From positions 1 through 64,000 of the forward strand of contig DAOVIO010000005.1 of the NCBI GenBank assembly GCA_030673645.1: a stretch of 64,000 nt of DNA, given 5' to 3'. The notes beneath the pieces were generated by a model. It ran no database searches. It saw only the letters and a list, made by a program, of their open reading frames with translations, and was not told where the DNA came from. The DNA comes from JAGLSB01 sp023135955. GTDB lineage: Bacteria; Bacteroidota; Bacteroidia; Bacteroidales; GCA-2748055. Of this stretch, positions 1 through 8,949 are shown in pieces; position 1 is the first letter of the stretch, and every line of letters begins with the position of its first letter. The position numbers and the translations under genes are program-made.

Positions 1-138
1 GCTAACAAAATTCCATTTGTGGCTCTTATCGGGGAGGATGAAATGAAAAATGAACTTATTACCCTAAAGGATATGAATTCTGGCGAACAGGTTTCTGCTA
101 CTTTGGATGCGGTAATTAAAAAGCTCACTATGGAATAG
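1..138 (+). CDS. hisS: Histidyl-tRNA synthetase, C-terminal fragment (cut by window edge)
   Basis: An open frame enters from the left edge and gives 45 residues before TAG at 136-138. The residues IPFVALIGEDEM followed by a lysine-rich stretch and a conserved SGEQ are typical of the C-terminal anticodon-binding domain of class II HisRS, which charges tRNA-His with histidine in the cytoplasm. Only the last tenth of the gene is present, so no catalytic motif can be checked. It lies just before the histidine-degrading gene hutH on the same strand. The assignment rests on a short stretch and is good but not certain. Confidence 0.72.
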   Translation, partial: ANKIPFVALIGEDEMKNELITLKDMNSGEQVSATLDAVIKKLTME

Positions 139-349
139 TATTAAAGACATTTCTTCAAAGCCCGGAGGGCTAATCAAATTAAACCACTCTGTGGCTTAGT
201 ATACATATTCTGATCAATGGTTTTGACAACTTTCGCAATGTATTACGCATGCGTAAAATTTTTTAGCATATTCATTTTTCGCTACTCCCCTGTTAAAAAG
301 CATTTCGAATTAGCAATTTTTTTCTGTACTTCGGATAAAATATTGACTA
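139..349. other. Intergenic gap between hisS and hutH
   Basis: The 211 bases hold no credible reading frame. A short dyad, AGCCC-GGA-GGGCT at 159-171, could be a weak hairpin after hisS, but no T-run follows it. No exact TAnnTTTG promoter box is visible in front of hutH. Confidence 0.3.
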
Positions 350-1846
350 ATGGATAACACACATTATATAAGCCCCGAAAGAGTTGATTTCAAAAAGATA
401 AAACCTATTCTTGATGGAGATGTTAAGCTTGCATTAAGTGAAGAAGCTAAATCGCGGATTAATAAATGCAGAACATATCTGGATAATAAAATGAAAGTGG
501 GGGACAGGATAATTTATGGGATCAACACCGGATTTGGATCATTATATGATAGAGTTATACCTGATGAGGACCTGAATCAACTGCAAATTAATTTAGTAAA
601 GTCGCATGCATGTGGAGTTGGAGATGAGGCCCCAATAGAGATTGTTCGCCTAATGCTTTTCCTGAAAGCACAATCACTCTCCTATGGTAACTCTGGTGTT
701 CAGGTAAAAACTGTCGAGGGTCTAATAAATTTATATAATGCTGAAATTTATCCCGTTGTTTATCAATATGGTTCGCTTGGGGCATCCGGCGATCTTGCTC
801 CGCTGGCTCATTTGGTCTTGCCTTTGCTCGGACTAGGTGAAGTAAATTATAAAGGAGAGAGAAGAAATTCTAAGGAAGTTCTGGATGAATTGGGGATCAA
901 TACAATTGAGCTACATTCGAAGGAAGGTCTTGCTTTATTGAATGGAACTCAGTTTATGAGTGCTTATGGTGTATACTTGTGCTTACAGATTTTCAGACTA
1001 TCTGAATTCGCCGATATTATTGGGGCCTTGTCACTCGATGCTTTTGATGGCCGCCTTGAGCCTTTTCATGAACTTATTCAAGAAATAAGGCCTTATGAAG
1101 GTCAAAAAATGACGGCTAAAAAGGTAAGAGAAGTGCTGGATGGTAGCGAAATGCTAGCAAGAAATAAAACACATGTGCAAGATCCATACTCATTCAGATG
1201 TATGCCACAGGTGCATGGTGCTTCTAAAGATTCTATAAATTATGTAGCCTATGTTTTCGAAACCGAAATAAATGCTGTTACTGATAACCCGACTATATTC
1301 CCTGATAAGGATTTAATAATTTCTGCGGGGAATTTTCATGGTCAGCCACTGGCCCTTGCACTCGATAATCTGGCAATTGCCATGGCGGAATTGGGGAATA
1401 TTTCTGAAAGAAGAACCTATCAATTGCTTTCTGGCAATCGCAATTTACCACCCTTTCTTGTTGTTAATCCAGGTTTAAATTCAGGATTCATGATTCCTCA
1501 ATATACTGCCGCCTCAATGGTAAGTCATAACAAACAACTATGTACCCCTTCATCGGTCGATAGCATTGAATCGTCGCATGGACAAGAGGATCATGTTAGT
1601 ATGGGGGCAAATGCCGCAACAAAGGCATTTAAGGTTATGAAAAACCTGGAAAGAATTCTAGCAATTGAATTGTATAATGCAGTTCAGGCTATGGAATTTA
1701 GGCGCCCATTAAAATCATCACCTTTTCTTGAAAAGCTAATGAAAGAATACAGAAAAAACGTGAAATTTCTTGAAAATGATGAAGTTATGTATAAAGATAT
1801 TGAAGCTTCCGTGAAGTTTTTACAGGAATATGATACCGAAAGATAA
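350..1846 (+). CDS. hutH: Histidine ammonia-lyase
   Basis: This 498-residue protein matches the aromatic amino acid lyase family in length and motifs. It deaminates L-histidine to trans-urocanate and ammonia, the first step of histidine degradation, in the cytoplasm. The Ala-Ser-Gly triad that cyclises to the MIO electrophile is at residues 145-147 inside GSLGASGDLAPL, and the catalytic tyrosine loop YGINTGFG is at about residue 56. The ATG at 350 places the N terminus at the usual position. No other hut gene lies in the window, so the rest of the pathway is elsewhere or absent. A tyrosine-lyase specificity cannot be excluded from motifs alone. Confidence 0.93.
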   Translation: MDNTHYISPERVDFKKIKPILDGDVKLALSEEAKSRINKCRTYLDNKMKVGDRIIYGINTGFGSLYDRVIPDEDLNQLQINLVKSHACGVGDEAPIEIVRLMLFLKAQSLSYGNSGVQVKTVEGLINLYNAEIYPVVYQYGSLGASGDLAPLAHLVLPLLGLGEVNYKGERRNSKEVLDELGINTIELHSKEGLALLNGTQFMSAYGVYLCLQIFRLSEFADIIGALSLDAFDGRLEPFHELIQEIRPYEGQKMTAKKVREVLDGSEMLARNKTHVQDPYSFRCMPQVHGASKDSINYVAYVFETEINAVTDNPTIFPDKDLIISAGNFHGQPLALALDNLAIAMAELGNISERRTYQLLSGNRNLPPFLVVNPGLNSGFMIPQYTAASMVSHNKQLCTPSSVDSIESSHGQEDHVSMGANAATKAFKVMKNLERILAIELYNAVQAMEFRRPLKSSPFLEKLMKEYRKNVKFLENDEVMYKDIEASVKFLQEYDTER

Positions 1847-1870
1847 TACAGTATATTTTATTTAAGAGAC

Positions 1871-2344
1871 TTATTTGTTTCTACCCTGCCTGTGTCTTCC
1901 CTGATTACCAATTTGTCTGAGAAGGAATTGTTTAAACTGAATCTCAGTTATATATAATTTCATCACTTTTGAAGCAGGCAATATCTCAAGGAATTTAGCA
2001 TCGTATTGCAGGAATAATTTATGAGCGCTGCTCTGGATATCAATGAACTTTTGATGTGATTCTTCGATCTCTTTTTCGTTCATATTTTCCATCTCACTCA
2101 AAAGCCCACGCATTAGTGTGCTTCTTTCATTGTTGATTTTTTCTTTCTGACTAATATAATCATTATATACCGGCCAGAATTTTTCAGCCTCTTCTTCAGA
2201 GAGATCCAGTTTTTCAGTATAAAAGGCGACCCTTTGAGATCTCATCCTTTCCATATTTTTCCCCTGACTAAATAATTGGGTCTGGAAGGAAAGAATCAAA
2301 ATAAGACTAAGAAACGGAGTTAAAAATCTTTTGCTCTTTTGCAT
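1871..2344 (-). CDS. Exported Spy/CpxP-like periplasmic protein of an ECF sigma operon
   Basis: The 157-residue product starts with a signal peptide (hydrophobic residues about 8-24, ending near LFSQG). The mature part is helical and charged, with a segment like KLDLSEEEAEKFWPVYNDY near residue 48 that resembles the first conserved helix of Spy/CpxP-type periplasmic proteins; Bacteroidota homologues are often named sensors of ECF-type sigma factors. It is the third gene of an operon with an ECF sigma factor and a single-pass membrane protein, 11 bases after the latter. By analogy with CpxP and CnrX it may sense envelope stress, which is inference. Confidence 0.65.
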   Translation of the reverse strand: MQKSKRFLTPFLSLILILSFQTQLFSQGKNMERMRSQRVAFYTEKLDLSEEEAEKFWPVYNDYISQKEKINNERSTLMRGLLSEMENMNEKEIEESHQKFIDIQSSAHKLFLQYDAKFLEILPASKVMKLYITEIQFKQFLLRQIGNQGRHRQGRNK

Positions 2345-2355
2345 GATAGTAAAAG

Positions 2356-2808
2356 TTAAAATTCTTCAATAATCAGTTCAATATCAATATCTTCTGCAAC
2401 AAGAAAATCAATGATTTCAGCATCTTTATCAGAATAATATTCATCCTCGTCAATGTATTCATCTTCTAAATAATACTCTACCAAAAGACCCAGATCAAAA
2501 TCGGCTATCTCATAATCAACAAGATCAGCATAATATTGAGAGTTATCTACATTATTCAGATTAAAAATTATGTTGACAGTAAAATATGAAATAGTAATAA
2601 ATATTAAAAAGCTTGCAGCCATTGCAAGTTTTGAGTTAAGAAAAGCTTTTAAGCTAATCGTCTTTTTTTGACCTGAACTTTTTTGTTCATTATGAATTCT
2701 TTCGTTCAGACGATCGGAGAAATTCTCAAAATATCCTTCTGGAGCTACAAAAGCATTTTCTTTTGAATAACTCAAAAAATCATTGGATTTATTTTCTTTT
2801 CTCTTCAT
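2356..2808 (-). CDS. Single-pass membrane protein, probable anti-sigma factor
   Basis: This 150-residue protein has a soluble N-terminal part (1-58) with a VAPEGYFENF segment often seen in Bacteroidota anti-sigma-like proteins, one transmembrane helix at about 61-83, and a strikingly acidic periplasmic tail rich in Asp, Glu and Tyr. It lies 41 bases downstream of an ECF sigma gene and 11 bases upstream of a Spy/CpxP-like gene. The topology and position fit an anti-sigma factor that holds the sigma at the membrane, but no named anti-sigma domain can be recognised by eye. Confidence 0.6.
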   Translation of the reverse strand: MKRKENKSNDFLSYSKENAFVAPEGYFENFSDRLNERIHNEQKSSGQKKTISLKAFLNSKLAMAASFLIFITISYFTVNIIFNLNNVDNSQYYADLVDYEIADFDLGLLVEYYLEDEYIDEDEYYSDKDAEIIDFLVAEDIDIELIIEEF

Positions 2809-2849
2809 GAACTAAATTTTATGTTTTGACTAAAATAAATTGTAAAGGT

Positions 2850-3395
2850 TTAATCCTCTTCAAAATAAGTTTTAATTTTTTTAACTGCGTGATGATAGGA
2901 TGCTTTTAATGCTCCAACCGAGGTATCAAGAATTGTTGCCATTTCATCATATTTCATCTCATCAAAATATTTCATATTAAATACCAACCTTTGTTTTTCA
3001 GGAAGTGTTAAAATTGCTTTTTGGAGTTTCTTTTGAATCTCATCACCATTAAACTGATTATCATCTAACAGGGTCTCCGAAATACTGTTCCCATATTCTT
3101 CCCATGAAAGCATTCTTTCTTTTTGTCTTTTTCTAAGAAAATTAAGACTCTCATTAGTAGCAATCTTGTAAAGCCAGGTATATAATTGAGAATCTTTTCT
3201 AAATGATGACAGGTTATTCCATATTTTGACAAAAGTATTTTGTAGTACATCATCTGTGTCATCATGCGAAATCACAATCTTTCGAATATGCCAATAAAGT
3301 CTCTCCTGGTATTTCTGAACAAGAATATTGAACGCCCTTTCACGACTTTCTTCAATTTCAAATAATCTGATTAATTCCTGCTCGCTTTGGTCCAT
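2850..3395 (-). CDS. ECF-type RNA polymerase sigma factor
   Basis: The 181-residue protein has the two ECF domains. Region 2 contains DDVLQNTFVKIWNNL (about 46-60), which binds core polymerase and the -10 element, and region 4 contains LPEKQRLVFNMKYFDEM plus a helix-turn-helix around residues 130-170. It heads a three-gene operon with a membrane protein and an exported Spy/CpxP-like protein, so it probably answers an envelope signal. It is one of four ECF sigma factors in this window and is clearly distinct in sequence from the others. Confidence 0.9.
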   Translation of the reverse strand: MDQSEQELIRLFEIEESRERAFNILVQKYQERLYWHIRKIVISHDDTDDVLQNTFVKIWNNLSSFRKDSQLYTWLYKIATNESLNFLRKRQKERMLSWEEYGNSISETLLDDNQFNGDEIQKKLQKAILTLPEKQRLVFNMKYFDEMKYDEMATILDTSVGALKASYHHAVKKIKTYFEED

Positions 3396-3570
3396 CCTGA
3401 TCTTTACGACATTTATTGCTCTAATTTGACAGTAAATTTATAAAAAGGTTTAATAGGAAGTACTTAAAGTGCCCTTAAGTTTGGAATGCCTAAAGTTATT
3501 TAGCATTTCTGAAAATGACGAATTCGATATTGTAATTTAAAGAAAAGCTGTCTTACAAGAATTATTATAG

Positions 3571-5604
3571 CTAATTTTTCTCCAAAAACAATTCAGCTTG
3601 CTGGAAGACATTTAATGCAGTATAGCCTAGTTTCTCATCAAGAACAGTATAGGGAGCAGAGTAGCCAAAGCTTTCCATACCTATAACCATTCCTTTAGTA
3701 CCCACCAGACCTGCAAGAGTTACAGGTAGTCCGGCAGTTAAACCAATCGTAGGGATGGTATCAGGCAGTATATCTCTTTGGTAAGCTGGATCCTGATCTC
3801 TGAAGAGTCCTTCAGATATTACAGAAACAACCCTAACCTCAATATTCTTCTTTTCTTCAAGCATTGAAGCGCCTTCAATTAAGGTTGATACTTCAGATCC
3901 ATTTGCTACCAGAATCAAGTCAGGAATATTTTCGGTATTTTTAACAATATAAGCCCCGTGACTTGCTTTTAAAGCCTCTTCAAAGCGATTAGTGGCCGGA
4001 ATATCCTTTATTCCCTGACGGGATAAAATTAAAGCTGTAGGAGTTGAGGTATTGTCCATGGCCATTTTCCATGCAACAGTTGTTTCATCTGTGTCGGCTG
4101 GCCTTAAGACAAGTACTGATCTGTCGCCACTATGGTTTCTAAGATGTTCCATAAGCCTGATCTGTGCTTCTTGTTCTACAGGTTGATGCGTGGGGCCATC
4201 TTCGCCAACTCTGAAAGCGTCATGCGTCCACACATATTTTACTGGTAACTCCATTAATGCAGCCATTCGAACAGCAGGCTTCATGTAGTCGGAAAAAACA
4301 AAGAAAGTAGCACAAACAGGAATAATCCCTCCATGGAGTGCTAGTCCATTAGAAATAGATGCCATTGTTAATTCAGAAACGCCCGCCTGGAGAAAAGCAC
4401 CAGTGAAATCATTTTTCTTAAGAGCTGTAGTATTTTTCAGAAAGCCATCTGTCTTGTCTGAATTTGAAAGGTCTGCAGAAGAAACAATCATGTTCTCAAT
4501 ATTTTTGGCAAAATGAGCCAAAACTGTTCCTGAAGCACCGCGACTGGGACTGTTTTCTTTTTGAGCAATGCTGGAATAATCTATTTCTGATATTGTATTG
4601 CTGAAAAATGCATCAAGTTTTTCTGCCAGTTCGGGATTAGAATTAATCCATTCCAGTTCTTTTGCTTTAATCTCTTTGGCTTTATTACGTTTTCTTTCAA
4701 GCACTTCATTGTAAGCTTCCTGTACTTCAGGGAAAATTACAAATGGGTTTTTAGAATCACCACCCAGGTTTTCAATCGACTTATCAAAAGAAGCTCCTGC
4801 ATCAGATAAAGGCATTCCATGCGTAGAAGTTTGTCTCTCGAAATTATCTCCAGAATCTGTAACAGCTCCTTTACCCATTATTGTTTTTCCAATAATTATA
4901 GTAGGCTTTTCTGTTTGTGAATTGGCATTTTTGAGAGCTTCTCTTATTTGATCAGCATTATTCCCATCAATAGAAATTACATTCCAGTTCCATGCTTTGT
5001 ATTTTGCTTCAGTATCTTCTGAGGTTACTTCTCCTGTTGTTGTTGAAAGCTGAATGTCATTAGAGTCATAAAACATTATCAGGTTATTAAGTCCGAGATG
5101 CCCTGCAATGCGACCAGCTCCTTGCGATATTTCTTCCTGTACTCCACCATCTGAAATGAAAGTATAAGTTTTGTGCGACATCCATTCTCCAAAGCGAGCT
5201 ACAAGAAATCTTTCAGCGATGGCAGCACCAATAGCCATTGTGTGACCTTGCCCCAAAGGGCCCGAAGTATTTTCAACTCCTCTTTTAACTTCAAGCTCAG
5301 GATGTCCTGGTGTTGGACTTCCCCACTGTCTGAATTTTGAAACCTCATCCATTGAGTATTTCCCAATCAGCGATAACTGGCCGTAAAGCATTGGTGACAT
5401 ATGTCCGGGATCTAAGAAAAATCTGTCGCGATTTCTCCAGGACATATCATCAGGATCAAAATTTAAGAATTCTGAATACAAGATATTCATAAAATCGGCA
5501 CCACCCATAGCTCCTCCGGGATGTCCTGATTTTGCTTTTTCGACCATTGCGGCTGCTAAGATCCTAATATTGTCTGCTGCTTTGTTTGCTAATTGATTGT
5601 TCAT
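3571..5604 (-). CDS. tkt: Transketolase
   Basis: The protein is a full-length thiamine-diphosphate transketolase of the non-oxidative pentose phosphate pathway, moving two-carbon units between ketose and aldose phosphates. Visible motifs are SGPLGQG and the cofactor loop SDGGVQEE in the N-terminal half, then the pyrimidine-binding region with HDAFRVGEDGPTHQP. The frame stays open to an ATG at 5637, but a -7 promoter box lies at 5635-5642, so the ATG at 5604 (MNNQLANK), giving 677 residues, is the better start. The gene stands alone and is divergent from ychF. Confidence 0.93.
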   Translation of the reverse strand: MNNQLANKAADNIRILAAAMVEKAKSGHPGGAMGGADFMNILYSEFLNFDPDDMSWRNRDRFFLDPGHMSPMLYGQLSLIGKYSMDEVSKFRQWGSPTPGHPELEVKRGVENTSGPLGQGHTMAIGAAIAERFLVARFGEWMSHKTYTFISDGGVQEEISQGAGRIAGHLGLNNLIMFYDSNDIQLSTTTGEVTSEDTEAKYKAWNWNVISIDGNNADQIREALKNANSQTEKPTIIIGKTIMGKGAVTDSGDNFERQTSTHGMPLSDAGASFDKSIENLGGDSKNPFVIFPEVQEAYNEVLERKRNKAKEIKAKELEWINSNPELAEKLDAFFSNTISEIDYSSIAQKENSPSRGASGTVLAHFAKNIENMIVSSADLSNSDKTDGFLKNTTALKKNDFTGAFLQAGVSELTMASISNGLALHGGIIPVCATFFVFSDYMKPAVRMAALMELPVKYVWTHDAFRVGEDGPTHQPVEQEAQIRLMEHLRNHSGDRSVLVLRPADTDETTVAWKMAMDNTSTPTALILSRQGIKDIPATNRFEEALKASHGAYIVKNTENIPDLILVANGSEVSTLIEGASMLEEKKNIEVRVVSVISEGLFRDQDPAYQRDILPDTIPTIGLTAGLPVTLAGLVGTKGMVIGMESFGYSAPYTVLDEKLGYTALNVFQQAELFLEKN

Positions 5605-5634
5605 TTTCGGAAGTAATTTTAGTTTATTGAAGCC

Positions 5635-5642
5635 CAAAATTA
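5635..5642 (-). promoter_or_regulatory. -7 promoter box for tkt
   Basis: Read on the minus strand the bases are TAATTTTG, an exact match to the Bacteroidota -7 consensus TAnnTTTG. Transcription would begin about 7 bases downstream, inside the first codons of the longer possible tkt frame. This argues for the start codon at 5604. No clear -33 TTTG is seen. Confidence 0.45.
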
Positions 5643-5833
5643 AGAAAAAAAATATTTAAGGCAGTTTTTTTGTGGTTTTTTACATTAAAGGGTAAGAAGA
5701 CATAGCTTATTTGGCTAGCGGCAATTAATATTAAAAGTAATGAGTCTTTACATTTGAAAACTTGAAGTCTTCCAGCCAAACTAGATGAAAAATATTGATG
5801 ATGCGTTTTTAGAAAGTCAGCCATGTTGGAATA

Positions 5834-5862
5834 TTTGTATTTCGCAGAAAAAACTACCTTTG
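5834..5862 (+). promoter_or_regulatory. Promoter of ychF (-33 TTTG and -7 TACCTTTG)
   Basis: TTTG at 5834-5837 and TACCTTTG at 5855-5862 are 17 bases apart and fit the Bacteroidota promoter pattern. The predicted transcript would start near 5869, after the ATG at 5823 but before the ATG at 5877, which decides the start of ychF. Confidence 0.55.
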
Positions 5863-5876
5863 CAAAAAAGATTATT

Positions 5877-6974
5877 ATGGGTCTGCAATGCGGAATAATT
5901 GGTATTACTAATACTGGAAAAACAACACTTTTCAACTGTGTATCTGAAACAAAGGCTGAAGCAAGTAATTACGCTTTTAGCTCAAATAAATCAAATATCG
6001 GTGTTGTAAATGTGCGCGATCCGCGTTTAGATAAGCTTTCTGAGATGGAAAAGCCTGAGAAAACTATTCCTGCGACTGTAGATATCCTCGATATTCCCGG
6101 ATTAACAAAAGGATCAAGCAAAGGAGAGGGAGTTGGGAATCAATTTCTTTCAGATATACGGAATACAGATGCATTAATTCATGTTCTACGCTGTTTTGAT
6201 GATGAAAATCTTGCGCATGTCGATGGCTCTGTTGACCCTGTTAGAGATATGGAAACAGTCGATCTGGAGCTACAGGTAAAAGATCTTGAGTCGGTAGAGA
6301 AGAAGATTGTGCGATTAGGGAAACTAATGAAGACCGGTGATAAGGATGCAAAACATGGAGTAGATGTGTTAAACTTATACAAAGATCATTTTGAGTCCTT
6401 CCAGAGTGCACGTGGTATAGAATTAAGCGACAAAGATAAAAAGTATGTAGAGGATTTATCTCTGCTTACGAATAAACCTGTGCTTTATGTTTGCAATGTA
6501 GATGAGGCATCGGCGGTTAGTGGTAATAAATATACAGAGATGGTTAAAGAAGCTTTGAAGGATTCCGATGCTGAAATACTCATAATTGCAGCTGAACTTG
6601 AATCGGATATCACTGAGTTGGATAATAAGGAAGATCGTAATGCTTTTCTCGAAGATATGGGGCTTTCAGAGCCAGGTGTAAACAGGCTCGTAAGGTCTGC
6701 GTATGCATTGTTGAATTTGCAATCTTTTTTTACTGTGGGACCCAAAGAAGTCCGTGCATGGACCATTAAAAATGGAATGACTGCTCCACAGGCAGCAGGT
6801 GTAATTCATAGTGACCTGGAACGCGGTTTTATCAGGGCAGAGATGATTAAGTACAACGATTATGTAGAGCTGGGTTCTGAAAATGCATGCAAAGAAAAAG
6901 GGAAACTTTCTCTCGAAGGAAAAAACTATATAGTTCAAGATGGCGATCTGTTGAATATTCGATTTAACGTTTAA
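5877..6974 (+). CDS. ychF: Obg-family ATPase YchF/OLA1, divergent variant
   Basis: From the ATG at 5877 the protein has 365 residues, the usual YchF length; the upstream in-frame ATG at 5823 lies before the promoter. YchF is a ribosome-associated P-loop ATPase linked to stress responses. The P-loop reads GITNTGKT, the G3 motif is DIPG, and the G4 position reads NVDE instead of NKxD, which is the YchF hallmark that favours ATP over GTP. The TGS-like C-terminal domain ends with a GDLLNIRFNV tail. The segment after the P-loop reads YAFSSNKSNIG where most YchF proteins have a PFxTIEPN motif, so this belongs to a divergent subgroup. Confidence 0.88.
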   Translation: MGLQCGIIGITNTGKTTLFNCVSETKAEASNYAFSSNKSNIGVVNVRDPRLDKLSEMEKPEKTIPATVDILDIPGLTKGSSKGEGVGNQFLSDIRNTDALIHVLRCFDDENLAHVDGSVDPVRDMETVDLELQVKDLESVEKKIVRLGKLMKTGDKDAKHGVDVLNLYKDHFESFQSARGIELSDKDKKYVEDLSLLTNKPVLYVCNVDEASAVSGNKYTEMVKEALKDSDAEILIIAAELESDITELDNKEDRNAFLEDMGLSEPGVNRLVRSAYALLNLQSFFTVGPKEVRAWTIKNGMTAPQAAGVIHSDLERGFIRAEMIKYNDYVELGSENACKEKGKLSLEGKNYIVQDGDLLNIRFNV

Positions 6975-6989
6975 GTTAATATATCGCGT

Positions 6990-7135
6990 TCATTTCGGCT
7001 ACGCTCAATGAACGGAAGATTGCCGAAATGATAGTAATCGAAACCGTCATACTAATTTCATTTAATCGAAACCGTCATACTAATTTCATTTAATCGAAAC
7101 TGCCATACTAGGTTCATTGAGCGTAGCCGAAATGA
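6990..7135. repeat. REP-like inverted repeat flanking a 28-bp tandem repeat
   Basis: A 24-base sequence at 6990-7013 (its complement begins GTTCATTGAGCGTAGCCG) recurs inverted and perfect at 7112-7135. Between the arms a 28-base unit starting AATCGAAACCGTC is repeated: 7036-7063 and 7064-7091 are identical and a third, diverged and partial copy runs from 7092. The element fills the ychF/carboxypeptidase gap, lacks any coding frame and resembles bacterial REP/BIME-type elements. It could also act as a transcription-stopping structure after ychF. Confidence 0.8.
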
Positions 7136-7177
7136 GCACACCAACCCACCAACTACACCAAATTCTTTCCTATCTTT

Positions 7178-8875
7178 ATGAAAAGTTCATCTTTGAAAAC
7201 CAGGATACTATTTATATTATTTCTTTTTCCCGGATTCCAGCTTTTTGGACAAGAAAAATTAGATTCCATATGGCAAATTCTCAGTAAAAGGGGAGAGGCC
7301 TATGTGTCTTTAGTGGATGATAGATATAAATCTGCATTCGAGGCATCCAAATTACCCGGATTCGACAGAATGATTAATGATTTTCCTTTTTTGTACCTGA
7401 CAAAAAAAGATTCTTTATTTATAATTCAGAATCTGAATGAAATCAGTATTCAAACTGCACCTTCCATGTTATATGAAGTAAAAATGGCTTCAACCCGAGA
7501 AGAAGTATTGCAGGGACTGGCCTATCCCGGATATCCTCTGTATCTTGAAATTATGGAATATTTCAAGGACACCTGGCCGGAGATATGTACCATCGATACA
7601 ATTGGGTATTCTGTTGAAGGTAGAATATTGCTCGCGGCCCATCTTGCAAAGGATAAAGATAAAAATAAGCTTCGTCCTGCTTTTTTTTATAGTTCAAGCA
7701 TGCATGGGGATGAACCTCTGGGATATTCATTTATGCTTATGTTGATAAATGAACTTCTGACAAATTATCAGAATCCGCAGATAAATGATCTTTTTGAGAA
7801 CTTGAATATATATATTAATCCACTTGAGAATCCGGATGGTACTTATATAATTTCAGACTCGACAGTTTTTGGTTCTGTCAGATATAATGCAAATGGAGTC
7901 GACTTAAACAGGAATTATCCCAATCCGGTCTATGGTGATCATCCCGATAATAATGAATGGCAGCCGGAAACTGTCGCAATGATGGATTACCTGAAGAAAA
8001 TTAAACCCAATCTTTCTGCTAATTTCCATGGTGGCGCTGAAGTGGTAAATTATCCATGGGATTCGTACATAGAAATTCATCCCGACGACGATTGGTTAAG
8101 ATTTGTATCTTCTGAATATGCTGACACTGCTATTTCTAAAAGACCAGGCTATATGAGTCTCTTTCCAGGTGGAATTACTAATGGTTGGGAATGGTATAAA
8201 GCTTTTGGGACGCGTCAGGATTATGTTACATATTATTTGGGAGGGAGGGAATTAACTATTGAATTGTTTGATGTTAAAACAACTCCGGAATATCTGATTT
8301 CTGAACTATGGGAGACAAACAAAAATAGTCTCATTAATTATATTCATCAGGCGAAATACGGATTGCAGGGCATTGTAACCGATTCAGTAACAGGATTAGC
8401 TCTGCAGGCGAAAATTAAGATCTTGAATTATGATGAGCAAAGCTCAATTGTATATTCAGATGAAAATAGTGGGTACTTTGTAAGGTATTTAAAAGAGAGC
8501 TTTTACGATATTGAAATTTCCGCGGATGGTTATAAACCTTTTACAGTTAATGATTTTAGTATTGAGGATTATACAACTCAATTTGTCGATGTTAGACTGC
8601 AAATACTTGAAGATACTTTACTGCCTCTGACTGATCGAATTTATATTGAAAACCTTTTTAATAATTATCTTAATCTTAGAATTAATAATCCTTCTGAGCA
8701 AAATATGGGCTTATATATTTATAACCTTAGTGGAGCTATTCTATTTAGTGAAAACTATTATCTGATAGAAGGAGTGAATGATATTCAACTTTTACCAATT
8801 CTGCCACAGGGAATTTTTCTTCTTAAACTTATATTCCCGGATGAAGAACAGAGTTATAAGATCTTTAAATATTAA
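7178..8875 (+). CDS. Secreted M14 zinc carboxypeptidase with T9SS sorting tail
   Basis: The 565-residue precursor has a signal peptide (1-24), then an M14 peptidase domain with the zinc motif MHGDEP (about residues 175-180), the substrate loop GVDLNRNYPNP, a further zinc-ligand histidine in NFHGGAEVVNYPWD and a glutamate in ELTIELFD. About residues 395-470 look like a carboxypeptidase regulatory-like beta-sandwich. The last 75 residues, with MGLYIYNLSGAILF and GIFLLKL, match a type A T9SS C-terminal domain. The enzyme should therefore leave the cell through the outer membrane and trim peptides from the C terminus. It is a single gene on the plus strand. Confidence 0.88.
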   Translation: MKSSSLKTRILFILFLFPGFQLFGQEKLDSIWQILSKRGEAYVSLVDDRYKSAFEASKLPGFDRMINDFPFLYLTKKDSLFIIQNLNEISIQTAPSMLYEVKMASTREEVLQGLAYPGYPLYLEIMEYFKDTWPEICTIDTIGYSVEGRILLAAHLAKDKDKNKLRPAFFYSSSMHGDEPLGYSFMLMLINELLTNYQNPQINDLFENLNIYINPLENPDGTYIISDSTVFGSVRYNANGVDLNRNYPNPVYGDHPDNNEWQPETVAMMDYLKKIKPNLSANFHGGAEVVNYPWDSYIEIHPDDDWLRFVSSEYADTAISKRPGYMSLFPGGITNGWEWYKAFGTRQDYVTYYLGGRELTIELFDVKTTPEYLISELWETNKNSLINYIHQAKYGLQGIVTDSVTGLALQAKIKILNYDEQSSIVYSDENSGYFVRYLKESFYDIEISADGYKPFTVNDFSIEDYTTQFVDVRLQILEDTLLPLTDRIYIENLFNNYLNLRINNPSEQNMGLYIYNLSGAILFSENYYLIEGVNDIQLLPILPQGIFLLKLIFPDEEQSYKIFKY

Positions 8876-8927
8876 GTTGCTTTTTATTTTCATTTATGTC
8901 TCAAACGGCAGATTCGACATATTTTCT

Positions 8928-8935
8928 TACTTTTG
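8928..8935 (+). promoter_or_regulatory. -7 promoter box for crcB
   Basis: TACTTTTG matches TAnnTTTG exactly and lies 15 bases before the ATG at 8950. It places the transcript start near 8942, so the more upstream in-frame ATG at 8896 is not used. No clear -33 element is visible. Confidence 0.5.
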
Positions 8936-8949
8936 ACAAATTTTATATC

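Noticed and set aside
5624..5935. Minus-strand frame of 103 residues upstream of tkt
   Set aside because: It spans the divergent promoters and the start of ychF, has no family features and is a shadow of those regions.
6990..7135. Possible CRISPR array
   Set aside because: The 28-base units are directly adjacent with no unique spacers, and there are only about 2.7 copies; no cas genes are near.
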